Origin: Gossypium raimondii
Taxonomy: Eukaryota > Streptophyta > Magnoliopsida > Malvales > Malvaceae
Direction of reading: 5' to 3'
Assembly: GCF_025698545.1 (NCBI RefSeq)
Contig: NC_068575.1
Location: 53,701,980-53,765,979, forward strand
Length of the DNA: 64,000 bases
The notes under the pieces were generated by a model. It searched no databases and was not told the origin of the DNA. It saw only the letters and a program-made list of their open reading frames with translations. The position numbers and the translations under genes were made by a program. Shown here piece after piece: positions 13,581 to 26,678 of this stretch (positions are counted from its first letter, which is position 1; the number at the start of each line of letters is the position of its first letter).

Positions 13581-13781
13581 CAAAACTAGAGTAAAATCAA
13601 AATCAAAATTGACTTATAAGAAGAGAGATAAAGTTGCCTGAGAGAACTGCAAGCGGTTATCAAATGGAGCAGAACGACGGAGAGAAGCGAAGATCTCCTC
13701 CTCTCTCTCTCTATCTCTATTGGAATCGAAGGCGCTGAACGAACTAACGCTAGAAGGTAAAGCCTGGAGTTAAGAGCCTTT

Positions 13782-13794
13782 TATTTATATATAT
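13782..13794 (-). promoter_or_regulatory. TATA box of the ARF gene
   Basis: On the minus strand this reads TATATATAAATAA. It is followed about 30 bp downstream by a pyrimidine-rich leader (CTATCTCTCTC-type runs near 13690-13720). It would place the start of transcription near 13755-13760. Confidence 0.6.
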
Positions 13795-13917
13795 GGACTG
13801 GGGAGCTAGATTTAGATAAAAAGCCCATAAGGATAGACGTCCAAGCTAATTAATAATACTATTAAGCCTAGTCGCTACAACGCAGTTATCACAATTATCT
13901 ATTGCTGAGCGTAAACA

Positions 13918-14842
13918 ATGGCTGCAGGTGAAGGGGGAGAATTCGTCTACAGAATTAGCACTGCTGAGGAATGGGAAGCATTGCAAAAGAATGGATCTGC
14001 TTTTGGCGGTGACTTAGACAAATCCTCTGGTTTCATTCACTTCAGCTCCCTTCATCAGGTCTCCCTTTCTCCCTCCAGTACTTTATTTTCTAATCGTTTC
14101 TTGATACATGACAGTGAATCATGTTTGTGTTTGGTTACAATTATTGCAGGTGAAGCCGACACTGCAGAATTTTTTCTCCAACGTCAAGCTGGATTTGTAC
14201 CTTCTTCAAATTGATGCTAAGAAGGTGAAATAAAACATCTACATGTTTTTTGACAAAGAATCCTTCAGATCTTACTCTTGTCTTTGCTAATTGATGTTAG
14301 AAATCAAGCTGAAATGAACATCTAAAATTCATGGGTACTTGACTCTATGCACGGCATATGTATATCTTGATGTTTGGTCTGGAATTGAGAGATGTGCAAA
14401 ACCTTAAAATGAACTTTACAATTTTAGTTATCAAGGAAGCAAAAGTAGGAAGGTTGGTTTAATTGTTCATTTCTGGAAATGATAGGAGTTCTGCTTAAAA
14501 CATGGGTTAAAAATCCATTCATCTTCTAATCATAACACCTTTATTATTTCGTACCTAAAGAAATAAAATCTGCAACCAAGTTTCCATATATTGAGGAATG
14601 TTACAGGCCTTGTTATTTCCCTGTCCTTGAATCAGTGACATAATGATATACAAACACTGCATTCGCAAGCATTGAGCGTCTGTTAGTCACCTCAACTTCT
14701 TGATGTGTATGAGCTCTTTTTTTAACATCTGCAGCTTGGAGATGGATTGATATATGAAGTTGTAGATGGTTCCAACAGCTTCCCGCACTTCTACGGCCCA
14801 TCTCGAAGCTTTGCTCCTCTTCCATTAGATGCAGTTACATAA
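13918..14842 (+). CDS. DUF952 family protein, C terminus shortened by a stop
   Basis: Three exons: 13918-14058, 14150-14224 and 14735-14842, all with GT-AG borders and in phase, coding 107 residues. The family pattern is clear: FVYRISTAEEWEALQ near the N terminus, SGFIHFSSLHQ at the end of exon 1, VKPTLQNFFSNVKLDLYLLQ in exon 2, then GLIYEVVDGSNSFPHFYGP and LPLDAV in exon 3. DUF952 is a small soluble domain of unknown biochemical role. The TAA at 14840-14842 is probably a nonsense mutation (AAA to TAA). Past it the same frame stays open for 17 codons that read like a normal protein end (AEKLSVVDGQFSCSLLN) before a second stop, TAG, at 14894-14896. The DUF952 core is complete, so the product may still fold. 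The gene diverges from ARF1 and its promoter must lie between 13795 and 13917. Confidence 0.8.
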
Positions 14843-14896
14843 GCTGAGAAGCTATCGGTAGTAGATGGCCAATTCAGCTGCAGTTTACTGAATTAG

Positions 14897-15903
14897 CGCT
14901 GATGCTTCCAACAGCTTCCTGCACTTCCATCGTGTGGAGATAATGTACGCATTGGATTTGGATGTAACTATACAATGTTATGCCATTGTAATACTTCACT
15001 CCTAATAATAGCAATGATGTGTGTATTAGTTGTGGTTTTATCCATTATACTTCTGGGACTCCACCTCTGTTCACACCCTGTATCAGAGGTTGAAGAATTT
15101 TGTTATTTTGTTTTCTCAGCCTGTAAAAGTTTCTTGCTAAAAATATGGGCTAAAATCCCTGTAAAACTTGAACGGTGCCATTATTACTAGCAGAGAATCC
15201 ACTGGACAGTGAACATGTGAAGATAAGAATCAATTCCAGTTCAGCAGATAATGGTAATTGGACACAAGCTACCAGGTTCTTCGAAATCATCATTATTATT
15301 ATTAAAACATCCGGAAAGGAAAAATGCCAATAAAACCAAAAACCTTAACATCTTTTTAATTGTTTAGCAGTTTGTCCTGACATTGCTTATGCATGTATTA
15401 CATCAGATTTACCAGTTGTGACCGACATTTTATAATCTCCACCTACCACTCCGCGTTTGGTTCTGTCAATTCATCCATCAAGCTTCTTCTGTCTAAACAA
15501 CCAAAAAGTTAGTGCCACAAATCTGTAATGGAAATGACTAATCCCACTTGATAATTGTATGTCATGCATCACAGCAGCTGTATATGCTGGTGCAAAGTAC
15601 TATGACTTCTCTGGTTTTATGGCCTGGAATTCATCACACAAATTTCCTAGGCCAATCCACTTGGACCATACTGCATATCTTTTCAAATTAGGTTTTCATT
15701 CCATAAATGGTCTTTGGGGTTCCTTTTTTTTGTTACTTCATTATATAACATAGGCTCGTATATTCCATATATGTTTTCTGAAACCATCAGTCAATATCTC
15801 TTGCGAAAAGACAATAGATTTCGATTTCTTTTTTCCCCTTAGAATAAATGCCGGGTGGATGAGATTAAATCTCCCTTCCTAGTTGTAATTTTCCCTACTT
15901 TAG
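14897..15903. other. Intergenic between DUF952 and GDSL genes
   Basis: Contains the DUF952 3' flank. A short near-copy of exon-3 sequence (TCCAACAGCTTCC then GCACTTC) recurs near 14908. Open frames at 14975-15190 and 15559-15753 have no motifs and I do not count them as genes. Confidence 0.4.
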
Positions 15904-15943
15904 AGAGAGAGAGAGAGAGAGAGCGTGTGTGTGTGTATATAAC
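15904..15943. promoter_or_regulatory. GA/TG microsatellite and TATA-like site before GDSL gene
   Basis: A (GA)n run (15904-15923) passes into (TG)n and then TATATAAC (about 15936-15943). The TATA-like box lies about 55 bp before the chosen ATG at 15993. If it is used, the upstream in-frame ATGs (15855, 15957) would fall before or at the transcript start, which supports 15993. Confidence 0.4.
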
Positions 15944-15992
15944 AAGGCCATCATTTATGATTGTAGTAAAAGAAAACGCAAGCAAGCTAGAT

Positions 15993-18035
15993 ATGGGAGT
16001 CGTAAAGGGAGGACGTTATCTTCTGGTTCCCTTTTTCACACTTTATATGATTCTTTTCCTCTATCTCCCGCTACTTCCCCATTCAGTCCACTGCCAGTGT
16101 ACCAAAACCCCTATTATCTTCAACTTTGGCGACTCTAACTCTGACACCGGTGGCTATGCAGATGGTGTAGGACTCAACTTTGCACCTCCCAACGGCCGTA
16201 CCTATTTCCATCAACCAGCTCGTCGTTTATCTGATGGCCGATTGATGATTGATTTCCTCTGTAAGTTCACGTTTGCCTTTTTTCGCTCTATACATCTTCA
16301 ACAATAAATCGGTCCTTATTTTGCACATATACTTAGAGATGTATGGAAACTCGTGACAGAAAATGCATGAACCATATACAAAACTCATAAATTGCTATTT
16401 TTTTTGCACACAAACAAGCTTTCCTCATGACAAAAAGTTCGCAGTATTTCATATATAATAAGACAAATAGCTTTTGTTTTTATGCTTATCTGCTAACTCT
16501 GCATTTGGCCACCTTTCTGCCTTGAGCATTACCGGTAGGAAGGGCACAGTGCCACATCACTTCTACTTGGTGCCCTGTTGTATATACGATGAAACCTTTT
16601 CTTTTAGATGGATTTCTTCCCCAAATCAATTGGGCTGATAAACCCATAATTTGATTCCGGTAGATGGGCTTGTTATCTTCAAAATCTGACTACCGAAAAA
16701 GATAGACAGCCCAATCTTTAGCTCACAGTTTCCAGGAAATTTAGATTTTTTGTCTCCACCGACGGACCATTATTTGTCTGGAAATGGATCATTTTGGAAA
16801 CCAAGGTCAGAAATTGCGTGCTCTATGTTGACCTGGATGCTGAATATTTGTGCAGGTGAAAGCTTGAATACTGATTATTTGACTCCATATCTGAATTCTT
16901 TGGAACCAAATTTTACAAACGGCGTCAACTTTGCAATTATTGGGTCAGCCACTCTGCCTAGATATGTACCTTTTAGTTTGTTCGTCCAAGTTTCTCAGTT
17001 TCTTCGATTCCGCTATCGCTCCCCGGCACTCATGTTGAACGGTATGTTCTTACATGAACCATGAAAATTAGCTACTTATTTACAACTCTATTTATAAGAT
17101 AATTCACCCAACAATATGTTTCTTCTTTTGGTCTCTCGAGTCAGGCTACAAAGATTTGGTTGGTGACGAGGACTTCGAAAATGCACTTTATACAATTGAT
17201 ATTGGACAGAATGATTTAGCTGCATCATTTGATAACCTTACCTATTCACAAGTCATTGAGAGAATCCCTTCTTTCATCACTGAAATCAAAAATGCTATTT
17301 GGGTGAGTCCTCGCGGAAATCAGATTGGTTAGATAAGTTTTTAAAAGTACCTAAAATAATAAAACCCACCACCCAGTGACTTGTTTCATGTGTCTACCCA
17401 AGATGTTTATTTTATTCTTCTCTGTAATCTTAATTGCAGAATATATATGAGAAGGGAGGGAAGAAATTCTGGGTACACAACACTGGCCCACTCGGATGTT
17501 TGCCCCAAAAACTTGCTTTGCTTGCCCGAAACGCCACTGAACTTGATGAGCATGGCTGCCTTCAACCTCTCAACAATGCTGCGAAAACATTTAACGCACA
17601 ATTGCGTGTCTTATGTGAACAACTGAGACGTGAACTGATTAATGTCACCATTGTCTATGTCGACATATATTCCATCAAGTATGATCTCATTGCCAATGCC
17701 TCTAATTACGGTATGCTCTCACTTCTCACCGCTTCTGTTTCATGTTACTTGTAGTCGGGAATTTTAGTCTCAAGTTGATTGAACCGTTTTGACTGACAGG
17801 CTTTGAAAGTCCACTAATGGCATGTTGTGGCAATGGGGGGCCACCATACAACTACAACGCCAACATCAATTGTGGCCGAACTGGTTACACTGTCTGCCAT
17901 GAAGGATCCAAGTTCATAAGCTGGGATGGAGTTCACTACACGGAAGCGGCCAACGCCATTTTCGCTTCCAAAATTCTTTCTACTCATTACTCCACTCCTC
18001 AACTTAGCTTCAACTTCTTCTGTAACAATATGTGA
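15993..18035 (+). CDS. Secreted GDSL esterase/lipase
   Basis: Five exons: 15993-16260, 16856-17041, 17145-17302, 17440-17710 and 17800-18035. All introns are GT-AG and the frame closes at 372 residues, typical of plant GDSL enzymes. Five exons is also the usual layout for the family. The N terminus ([20 protein letters not shown], then LFLYLP and HSVHCQC) is a signal peptide, so the enzyme should be secreted to the cell wall or vacuole. Catalytic blocks: [12 protein letters not shown] with Ser48; [13 protein letters not shown] with the block-II Gly119; DIGQND with Asn174; and [10 protein letters not shown] with Asp337 and His340. It belongs to the SGNH superfamily and hydrolyses acyl esters; the substrate (cutin, acetylated wall polysaccharide, lipid) cannot be told from sequence. 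It looks like the At1g54790/At3g26430 type of plant GDSL proteins, from memory only. There is no break in the frame. Confidence 0.93.
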
Positions 18036-18751
18036 ATTCTGCCTGGAAAAGAGGCAAAGGAACTTAGTATTAAACTGTAGAGAAAACTAAGACACATATA
18101 CCCCTGGCGTGCTCATACTGTTGTAAACCACAGATTACTTCCATTAATTGTTGCCATTCAATCACGTGGCAACTTTTCCTCTCCCATGTGGTCTAATTTG
18201 CAATTTACTTGACTTCCTAACTGAGCATTGCACTTGAATTGAAATGAATTGTGTAGTTTAAAACTATCAGCTTCTTTTAATATCAAGAGCCATATATAGG
18301 TGTAGGGATTTTTGTGAACTGGTCCTTCATTTTTATAAATTTCCGAGTTTCTCCCTTCTTTGTTAACGTCCTCGGCTTGGCTGGGCGGATGTGGGACTGA
18401 CACAATGTCAAACCCTGTTGGTGGTTGACGGAGGTGACCCCCTTTTGTGGAAGCTTGAGGCCCACAATTTAATAAGTGTGCCACAAATCAATCTCAAAAT
18501 TCATGCGTTTACCAAAGCTTAATTGGGGGCGCAAATTTGCTGGCCATATATCGCATTAGCTGGACTTCCCAGTCCCATAGTTGAGATTAATTTGCATAAA
18601 TTGCTTTATGAATTACCGTTTGATGCATTATATTATATAAATCTAAATTAAGTTGACTTACATCAACTTAAAAATTAAGTGGTTTTACATTTTTCTAGTG
18701 ATTTTTTATATAGTTTAATATTATAATAATTCAACCGTTGAATTTATCAAG
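18036..18751. other. GDSL gene 3' flank and intergenic DNA
   Basis: Holds the GDSL 3' UTR. A minus-strand open frame at 18158-18484 shows no motif and is probably accidental. No repeat ends were seen before the LTR at 18757. Confidence 0.4.
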
Positions 18752-18756
18752 ATATT

Positions 18757-21700
18757 TATAACGACCTAATTTTTGTTAGTATTAAAAAGTCAATTTCAAG
18801 CTGAATTTGCTAAAACGAACCATATAAAAATTTAATGAGGAAGTTATAAGTTAAACACAGGACTAAGAAATGAGATTATCTAGTAATTAAATTGATTAAG
18901 TTGTTATAAATTGTACAAGGAATAAATTAAAAGAAAAATAGAACAAGAAGAAGTTACAAGGTCTTAATGTGTAATTTAATCAAGGACCTTGGAGTAATTA
19001 AACCAACTATTTAAACCATGTTAAAGTTAATGGTTCATTATGTCATCATTTTCCATTAAATTAACAAGTAAGATTAGCACATTAAATTAATGGTTTAATT
19101 AAGTTAATGGCTTTGTTAATTATGTGTATGTATATATATATATGACAATTAGTGAGAGAGAGAATGTAAACACAAACATTTCATCTCTCTTTGTTTTCTC
19201 AACCTTTCCGTTTCAATTACATAAGGTAAATATGAATTTTCATTTGAATTTTATGAATTCTTGATTAGTTGAATTTGGTGTAGCTAACCCAAGTGATGGA
19301 TTTTTCAATTGTGGAGTTTTTATCAAATTGCCATAAATGAATCTTAGTTATTTTGAAACTTGAAAACATGTTATACTTTGGTTGGATTAGTTTAGTTTTG
19401 AAAAGAACATGATAGAATTAAAGTGGGTGAAGTTGTAATTATGTTAAAACTTGGTGTTTGTAATGGAAATTATGGTAATGTTATTAGGGACTAAATTGAA
19501 TTGATAGAAAGTTGTTGAAAATCTATGTTGTAAATTGGAAGTTGTTAAGAAATTATGCTATAGATTAAAAGTATAAGGTTCCTAATGAAAGAATATGAAA
19601 TTAAATTTTGATTCAATACTAAATATCGGGAGATATGAGCATTTGAATATTATGGCTTATAGGGATTAAAATGAACAAAAATACATTAATATTTAATTAT
19701 TGTTAATATGGGAATTTGATTGAGAAATTGATATCGTTTTGAAACTGTATTATCGAACATAACGAAAGATAACACCAGAACATCAAAGGCGAAAAGAAAG
19801 AAAAAGGCGAGCATCCAATAGCTACTGTGGTTTATGTTTTTTAATTCATTGAGTATCTAGTTAATAGAAACAGGTTCGAAATATGTATCGAGGTAACTGT
19901 ATATCACCTTAAAGCTTGAGATGATAAGTTTGATATTACATTTTATTCAAATTGTGTTATATATATATTTGACTTAGAAGATATATATACCCACATACAT
20001 GTGTTTGACGATAAATATCATATATTGATACTTAATTGTGATGGTATGTATTACGATGATGGTTACATGTGATAAAGCCCCGTTAAACGATGTTAGATGT
20101 AGTCCGAGTATAGTTGGCATGTCATAAGGTCATCGTTATTAGTGATTTATTAGCTCCAACTTAGACCTGTCCATGGGCCGGGCCGGGCCGGGTCCACAAA
20201 AAATTTTAGCCCGTTTACTAGGCCCGGGCCCGGCCTAGCCCGAAATATGGGCCTGAGATTTTGCCCAGGCCCGGTCCGAAGAAAAAATATGGGGCCCGAG
20301 CCCGGCCCGGCCCGTTTTTAATTAAAATTAAAATTATTTTTTAATAAAATTAAAACTAATTGTTATTAAAATTAATTGTTAGTAAAATTATCAAATTATT
20401 AATTGTTAATTGTATTAATTGTTGTAATAAAATCTAACATTTGATTAGTAAATTTATCAAATTATTAATTGTATTAATTGTATTAATTGTTGTAACAAAA
20501 TCTAACATTTGATTAGTAAAACAAACTTGATGTTTTATTATTATTATTTTGTAACACTAGTCAAGGAAATGAAAGTAAATAAACTTAAAATAAAAAACTA
20601 TTATATTTTAAAAATAAAAAATATATATTTAATATTTTTCGGGCCGGGCCGGACCCGGGCCAAAAAAATCTTGCCCGAGGCCCGACCCATTTTTTAAACG
20701 GGCCTAAAATTTTGCCCAAGCCCATATTTCGGGCTTATATTTTTACCCAAACCCTCCCATATTTCCAACTCTTAGAGGATTATGGACAAATATCAAAAGT
20801 CATCATTGTCGGGTAATCCAAGATGACAAAATAAAATAGTCCAAACAAATACTAAAAGTCATCATTGTTGGGCAATTGGGGATGGCTGAATAAAATAGTC
20901 TTAATTCCCAAAGAGTCATGGACTTACTCATTATATAGATCCAAGTATTAGTTCTATTGTCTATTGTCGATTAATAGGGGCCGAAAAGAATAAATATTAA
21001 AAATGATAATGAAAGACGTTGGAATATTAAGTACATCAATATATGAAATTATGAGGCATTCATACAAGTATTGAAGGAGAAAGTTTTGAAATTATGTGAT
21101 TATTGACTTTGCGACGAGTTAAGATAGTGTAAATGTATTTGATGTTTACTTTGTATATTTGGCTTAGCTTAATTTTATTGTATTGAATTTGAATTATATT
21201 AGTATCACTGAGTATTCAATACTTGGGGTATGGTAATGTTTGTTTCTGTGCGTATCTCTCGGACGAGAGTTATCGTAAAATAGAAGTTATACATCAAGTC
21301 AATAGCTCAATTTGAAAATCAACTTGTTGCTTACTTTGTGTGTTTGTATATGTATAGGTTGGTTTTCAACTTGTTGTTTTGGTTGGTATTGTGGTATATT
21401 GGTTATCTGACATATAATGTCTATAAAGTTGAATCTCATTTTGTGATTAGTAGATAATTATGTTAGCTGATATGAGGTTGGTTATGCAAATGATTTAGTC
21501 AGGCATTGATGCATGGATTGCTGTGATATTATGATGCTTAATTGCGTTGGCATGTGCCACATTGATGATTAAATGTTGGTGAAATATTTGGGTAAGTTTT
21601 AAGTATAAATGAGAATGGTTTGGAGGTTTGAAAATGTGTGCTTTTATGTGAATTTCTCATTCAATCTCGAGATAGAAAGAATAAGTTTTGAGATTATGAG

Positions 21701-22261
21701 AATAAAATTTACCTTATTGTTCAATCTAGAGTTTGATGTCTCGAAACTTATTAAACTAGTCTTGAGACAACCTCACTTATGTTCTGAGATAGAGTGACCT
21801 CTGTCCCGAGACGTTCAAATCCCGTAATTAAAATAGAAAATAGGGGAGGTTGGTCTCTAGACCAAGTCTCGAGATATAAGGGACCTTGCCTCAAGACACA
21901 ACTTTTAGTATCTCGAGACATGTCGATATTGAAGCTAAAATTTTGAAAAAATAAAATAAGGTTTGTCTCAAGACATGAAGACTCTTGTTTTGAGACACAA
22001 AATTGAAAGTTGACAATTGAGTTTTGGAGTCGAATCCTAACTCTAAATTTGACACTTATAACTTCGTAAAATAATAAATTTGAATCTTAAACATTATGAA
22101 TACATATGTATAAATATGATTGGTGTTTAAATTGAATTGATTGATAAATATGAAGTAAATTTTGTGATTATATAATGAGACAGCCTGAGTTACCTTAGCA
22201 ACATAATATGGCATCACATTCGAATTTGACGATCGGATCAGATCGGATGTAGGGTGTTAAA
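18757..22261 (+). repeat. 3.5-kb solo LTR (Ty3/gypsy-like) with ATATT target duplication
   Basis: Starts TATAACGACCTAATTTTTGT (usual cotton LTR start TGTAACGACC with the second base mutated) and ends ...GGGTGTTAAA (usual ...GGTGTTACA). It is flanked by an exact 5-bp duplication ATATT (18752-18756 and 22262-22266). No internal coding region or second LTR follows, so this is a solo LTR left by recombination. Terminal decay at both ends suggests an old insertion. It includes a later GC-rich insert (20162-20762). Confidence 0.75.
20162..20762. mobile_element. GC-rich hAT-like MITE nested in the solo LTR
   Basis: Begins TAGACCTGTCCATGGGCCGG and is full of GGCCGGGCC/GGCCCGG repeats on both sides (20175-20310 and 20640-20745) around an A+T-rich centre. 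The flanks carry a near-perfect 8-bp duplication: CTCCAACT (20154-20161) and TTCCAACT (20763-20770). An 8-bp duplication is the hAT signature. The right terminus is more diverged than the left. No transposase is encoded. Confidence 0.6.
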
Positions 22262-22266
22262 ATATT

Positions 22267-22751
22267 TGTACTTAGTATGCATGTAAATTTTTGGATTGAC
22301 CATATAAAATATTAATCATAAAAAAAATTTATGAAGAAATATAAAATTATTTAAATTTTATATCCCTTTCAAAAAAACTATGGAAATTTTATATCCTCTC
22401 ATAAAAAATTACCTAAATCCTAAAAGCAATTGCATAATAGAGCTTGTCCATTATTTTAATTTGAAACACAAATGGCTATAGAAAAATCATGTTGTTGATA
22501 AAGGAATTAAGAATCTAACTATTTTATTAATAAATTATCGTAAATCAGATTCAGTGTCAACTTTAGAATGAAAGCAATTGAATAAATTAAGGTTAAAGCA
22601 TAATTAGTGTAGTGATAATACTGTTCTCTCTGCTCCATATCATCTATAAAAAAGAAATTGTACTTAATGTAAACGGGCGTATAGTACGAGGGGGCATCTT
22701 TCTGAAAACTACCTTCTTAAGCACTGGTTGATGTCACTTTTGGTCATCTCC
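22267..22751. other. Intergenic spacer between two solo LTRs
   Basis: A+T-rich with no coding or repeat feature that I can support. Confidence 0.4.
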
Positions 22752-24953
22752 CTCCATGTAACACCCCGAAAGTTCCTACAGTAAGAAAGTGAGATATTAC
22801 TTTTGATATAGTAAAATAAGGAAATAAGTTGACAAAAAGAGAAATTTTGAGTTATGTCAACAAAATCTATTTAGGAAGTATATTATGATATATTAACTCA
22901 AGAAAGGACTAAATCAAAAAAGTGAGAAAATTTTGTGGCTTAAGAGTAAATACTCAAAATTTGAAGGGTTGAAGTGTAAATATGGAAAAATTGAAAGACC
23001 AATAGTGCAAATATTTTAAGGGTGGAAGGATCTAGAAACTAGAAACTAAGGAAAATGGATGAATTAAGACCAAATTGAATAAGTTGAAAAATATGAGGGG
23101 TTAAATCATAATTTTACTAAAATGAGTGATGATTCAATGGAGGAATTTTGAAGGATCATAAGGGGAAAAATTGTCATTTAGCAAGGAAGATAATTTTGAA
23201 GAGTAATGATGATGTTGGTGATATTTTAGATTAATAAAATAAATAAATATTAGTTTATTAATATTTTGATTTGACATTTATTTATATTTTATTAATTTTT
23301 ATTTAGTATATAAGGAAAGAAAGATGAAGAATTCTCTTCATCTTTCCATGGTTTCAATGTGAGAAGAAGAAAAGAAAGAAAAGTTTTTCTTTCTTTACAA
23401 TTTGGTCTTTTAGCAAAAATCTACTATTTTACTTAGAAATCAAAATAATTTCTATAGCCATCAAGAGAGAAAACATTAAGGAGACTATGCGAGCTAGAAT
23501 ATCAAGTTAGATACAATAAAATAGAAGTTTGAGGGAGAGAAAGTCAAGTTAAAGTTTGGTTTCAAGATAATAATGTATGGATATTAATGTTTTATATTAT
23601 TTTTAAGCTTAGTAGTGATAGAAAAGCATAAAAACGGTGTTAAAGTAAAGATTTCTCATGAGGAAATATTGTGTTTTTGACATGTTGATGAAGTGAGAAG
23701 TTGAGTAAGTGAATCAAGTGGTTGGAGAAGAGAAAAACAAGAGATTTTGATAGAAAAGAGGTAAGTACCCATGAACTTTCTTGTTATTTAAGGATTAAAA
23801 TGTGATTTTTGTAAAGTAAGTGGTAATTAAGTAAAATATATATAGTGTGAAATAATTTCTTAAGTGAAGGAGGAAATTATAATAAAAGTACAATAGTTGG
23901 GTTATGTGTTAGCAAAAATATACAAAGTATTAGATAAGTGAAATTACATGAAAATGTGAAATTTTATGGAAATAAGGACTAAATTGAAAGACTTGAGAAA
24001 TATATGTGGTAAAAACAATACAAGTGAAATACATAGAAATTTGATGTGGAAAATGAGATAGTAGAATTAATTATGTGAATTAAGTGAGAGGTGAAAGAAA
24101 AATTATTTAATAATGAATAGAGAAATTTTTTTAAATGATTAAATTGGAAAGTTATAAAAGTTTACAAGGAAATATTGGCAACAAAGCATATGGTGGAAAA
24201 TAAAAAGAATATATGAATTTTGTAATCCAAACTACAATTATTTCCTAAGTTATGGAAATTAAGGGTTAAATCGTAAATTTGGGAAATTTTATATTAGAAA
24301 TAGAAAAGTGAAGTGCATAACACTTAGAATGAGAAACATTAATGTTGTAGTGAATTTTGGAATATTAATAAGTATTGAATTATGTTATATGTGTTATTAA
24401 AAGTAAATTGCTACATTAAATTTTGTGCTAAGGACTAAATTACAAAATATATAGAAGTGATGTGAAATACATGATAAGGATTATTAGTGAATTATGGATG
24501 AACAATGAATTTAGAAATATATTACATGTATTAAAGATAGTGAAGATATAAGTATAAGGATTATTGGTGCAAGGATTAAATTATAAAATATGTAAAAGCA
24601 TTATGCGAAAAGTGTAAAAGTGATATGTGTGCATGATATAATTTGTCCAAGTAGACGAGATTAGAACTACTAGGATACTAGTGGCATGCCATTAAGGAAC
24701 CTTAGCACGCTCTCTGATTATTAGCATGTTAGTGCTCTCCGTTTAGCACATTTGCGCTCTCTATATAGCACTTTAGTGCTCTCTATTTAATAGTACATAA
24801 TAATGTACCTCTGTATCAGTTCCATATATCCTAAGTGTTCTGTTTAGTCTACTGGGCCTTTGCTAAAAAGGTAAACAGTTTTCGTTACAAGGTAAAGGTT
24901 TATCTCTGATTCATATTTGAAATATTGAATTAAAAATAAATTGTGAAAGAAAT

Positions 24954-26555
24954 TGTAACACCCCCTAACCCCAAACCATCACCGGAATAGGGTTACGAGG
25001 CATTACCGGACATATCTGATAATTTACAGTAATTCTTAAATAAATATCAAACATATTAAGATAAAATCATAAATTCATATAAAAATTACAAATTGATTTT
25101 TTTTTATAAAAATTTCGGCAACATTTCTGCCTACTTTTACACTAAACCTCCTGCAAATAAAACCATAAATTTTTACAAACATAACCAATTCAGCCAATTC
25201 AACCAATTCATTTCACATTCTTATTTTCTATTCTAAATGCATTCTAATCAAACTCAATTAATTCAATATCAATTTAAATTTATCAATGTACTAATTAATT
25301 TGGAATGGATAAATTTCTTTCATTAAAATTCTTAGATTTATAATACTAACATTTTTAGCTATTTATATTCAAAACATAATAACGTTTATACACATCCTAT
25401 GTACATGCCACATTCTAAAAGAAAATATACATCACCAAAATTTGCTGAAGTCGGGTCTGGTTTTGGATGCTGGCTCAATACTTGACTTCTACAACCTGCG
25501 CACGGAAACAACCGTACGCTGAGTATTTTTATACTCAGTGGTATTACTATAAATTAAACTATTTAATAATAATAAAATTTGAAATATTGACCATAATCTT
25601 TATAAATCACTTAAAAACCAAATATACATATTCATATATCATTCCATAACTTTTAAATATATATACATTTTCATTCTAATTCAATTCATAATTTAACTCA
25701 TACATTCTTTCTCGTATTTTTCTATAGTGACAAATCAACAATTTCATTTTTAAATTTTCATTTCAATTATTTACCCTATTAACAACTTGTTCAAAATGAA
25801 TCATGTTCAAAAACCTATGAACTTCCATAACCTCCACTTAATTTCAACAAAACTTTGTTTTAAAGCTTCTAAAACATCAAAATGAAGAGAAAATGACTAA
25901 ATTTAACTTACCAATTAACTTGAAGCTTTAAAATCTCAATTTCCCCTTTTCTTTTTCTTTCCCTTTTTCCTCCCCTGTTTTTCGTCTCTTTCTCTGTTTC
26001 TATTCTGTTCTTCTTTTGTTTCTTTGTCTTTTTATTTTACTTACTTTACTTTATTTCTTTTATTATAACTAATAATATTAATAATAACAAAAATCTTTTA
26101 CTTATTATTTAAGCATATATTTATTTTTATTACAAGTGTACCTAGGTAATTATTACTATTATACTTGTCTTAATCTTTACCATACAATTGTCATCTATTT
26201 AATTTATATAATATAATACAATACAATATATTATATTATATAATAAAATAATATATATAAAACATAAAAATCTAAGATTTTTATCACTTTTACCGTCCCA
26301 TTTCTTATTAATGGCTTAATTGCCATTTTAATCATTTTATTTTTATTAATCTATAATTCAACTTTTACCCTAGATCAATTTAGTCCTTTTCCTAATTTCT
26401 CTTAATTAAACTAAATTCACCTAATTAATACCTAATTAAACACACAACTAGTCTAGTAAATATTTCTAATAATTATTTTCGAACTCAATTTACTAAGACG
26501 GAGGCCCGATAATATACTTTTTTTTTCCGATGCTTGTGAATTTTAGGTCATTACA
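24954..26555 (-). repeat. 3' LTR of the gypsy element (1,602 bp)
   Basis: On the minus strand it begins TGTAATGACCTAAAATTCAC directly after the polypurine tract and ends ...GGGGTTAGGGGGTGTTACA. It contains the ACTCAGCGTACGG and CCGTGCGCAGGT blocks (near 25495-25530 on the plus strand as complement) that also occur in the LTR at 56.4-59.4 kb. Confidence 0.85.
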
Positions 26556-26570
26556 TTTCTCCCCCCTTTA
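26556..26570 (-). other. Polypurine tract of the gypsy element
   Basis: Minus strand TAAAGGGGGGAGAAA, immediately before the TG of the 3' LTR and after the terminal KFRGRN-type coding remnant. This fixes the orientation of the LTR. Confidence 0.85.
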
Positions 26571-26678
26571 TAAATTTCGTCCTCGAAATTTACCTGAGAA
26601 GAGATGAGGATGTTGTGCTCTCATCGTCTCTTCCGGTTCCCAAGTCGCTTCTTCCACACTATGGCTTCTCCATAAAAC

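Noticed and set aside
18158-18484. 108-codon minus-strand frame after the GDSL gene
   Set aside because: No motif, no promoter signs, and it lies in a 3' flank.
21800-21830. GTTCAAATCCC, similar to a tRNA T-arm
   Set aside because: No acceptor stem, D-arm or anticodon arm fits at the right spacing, and it is inside an LTR.
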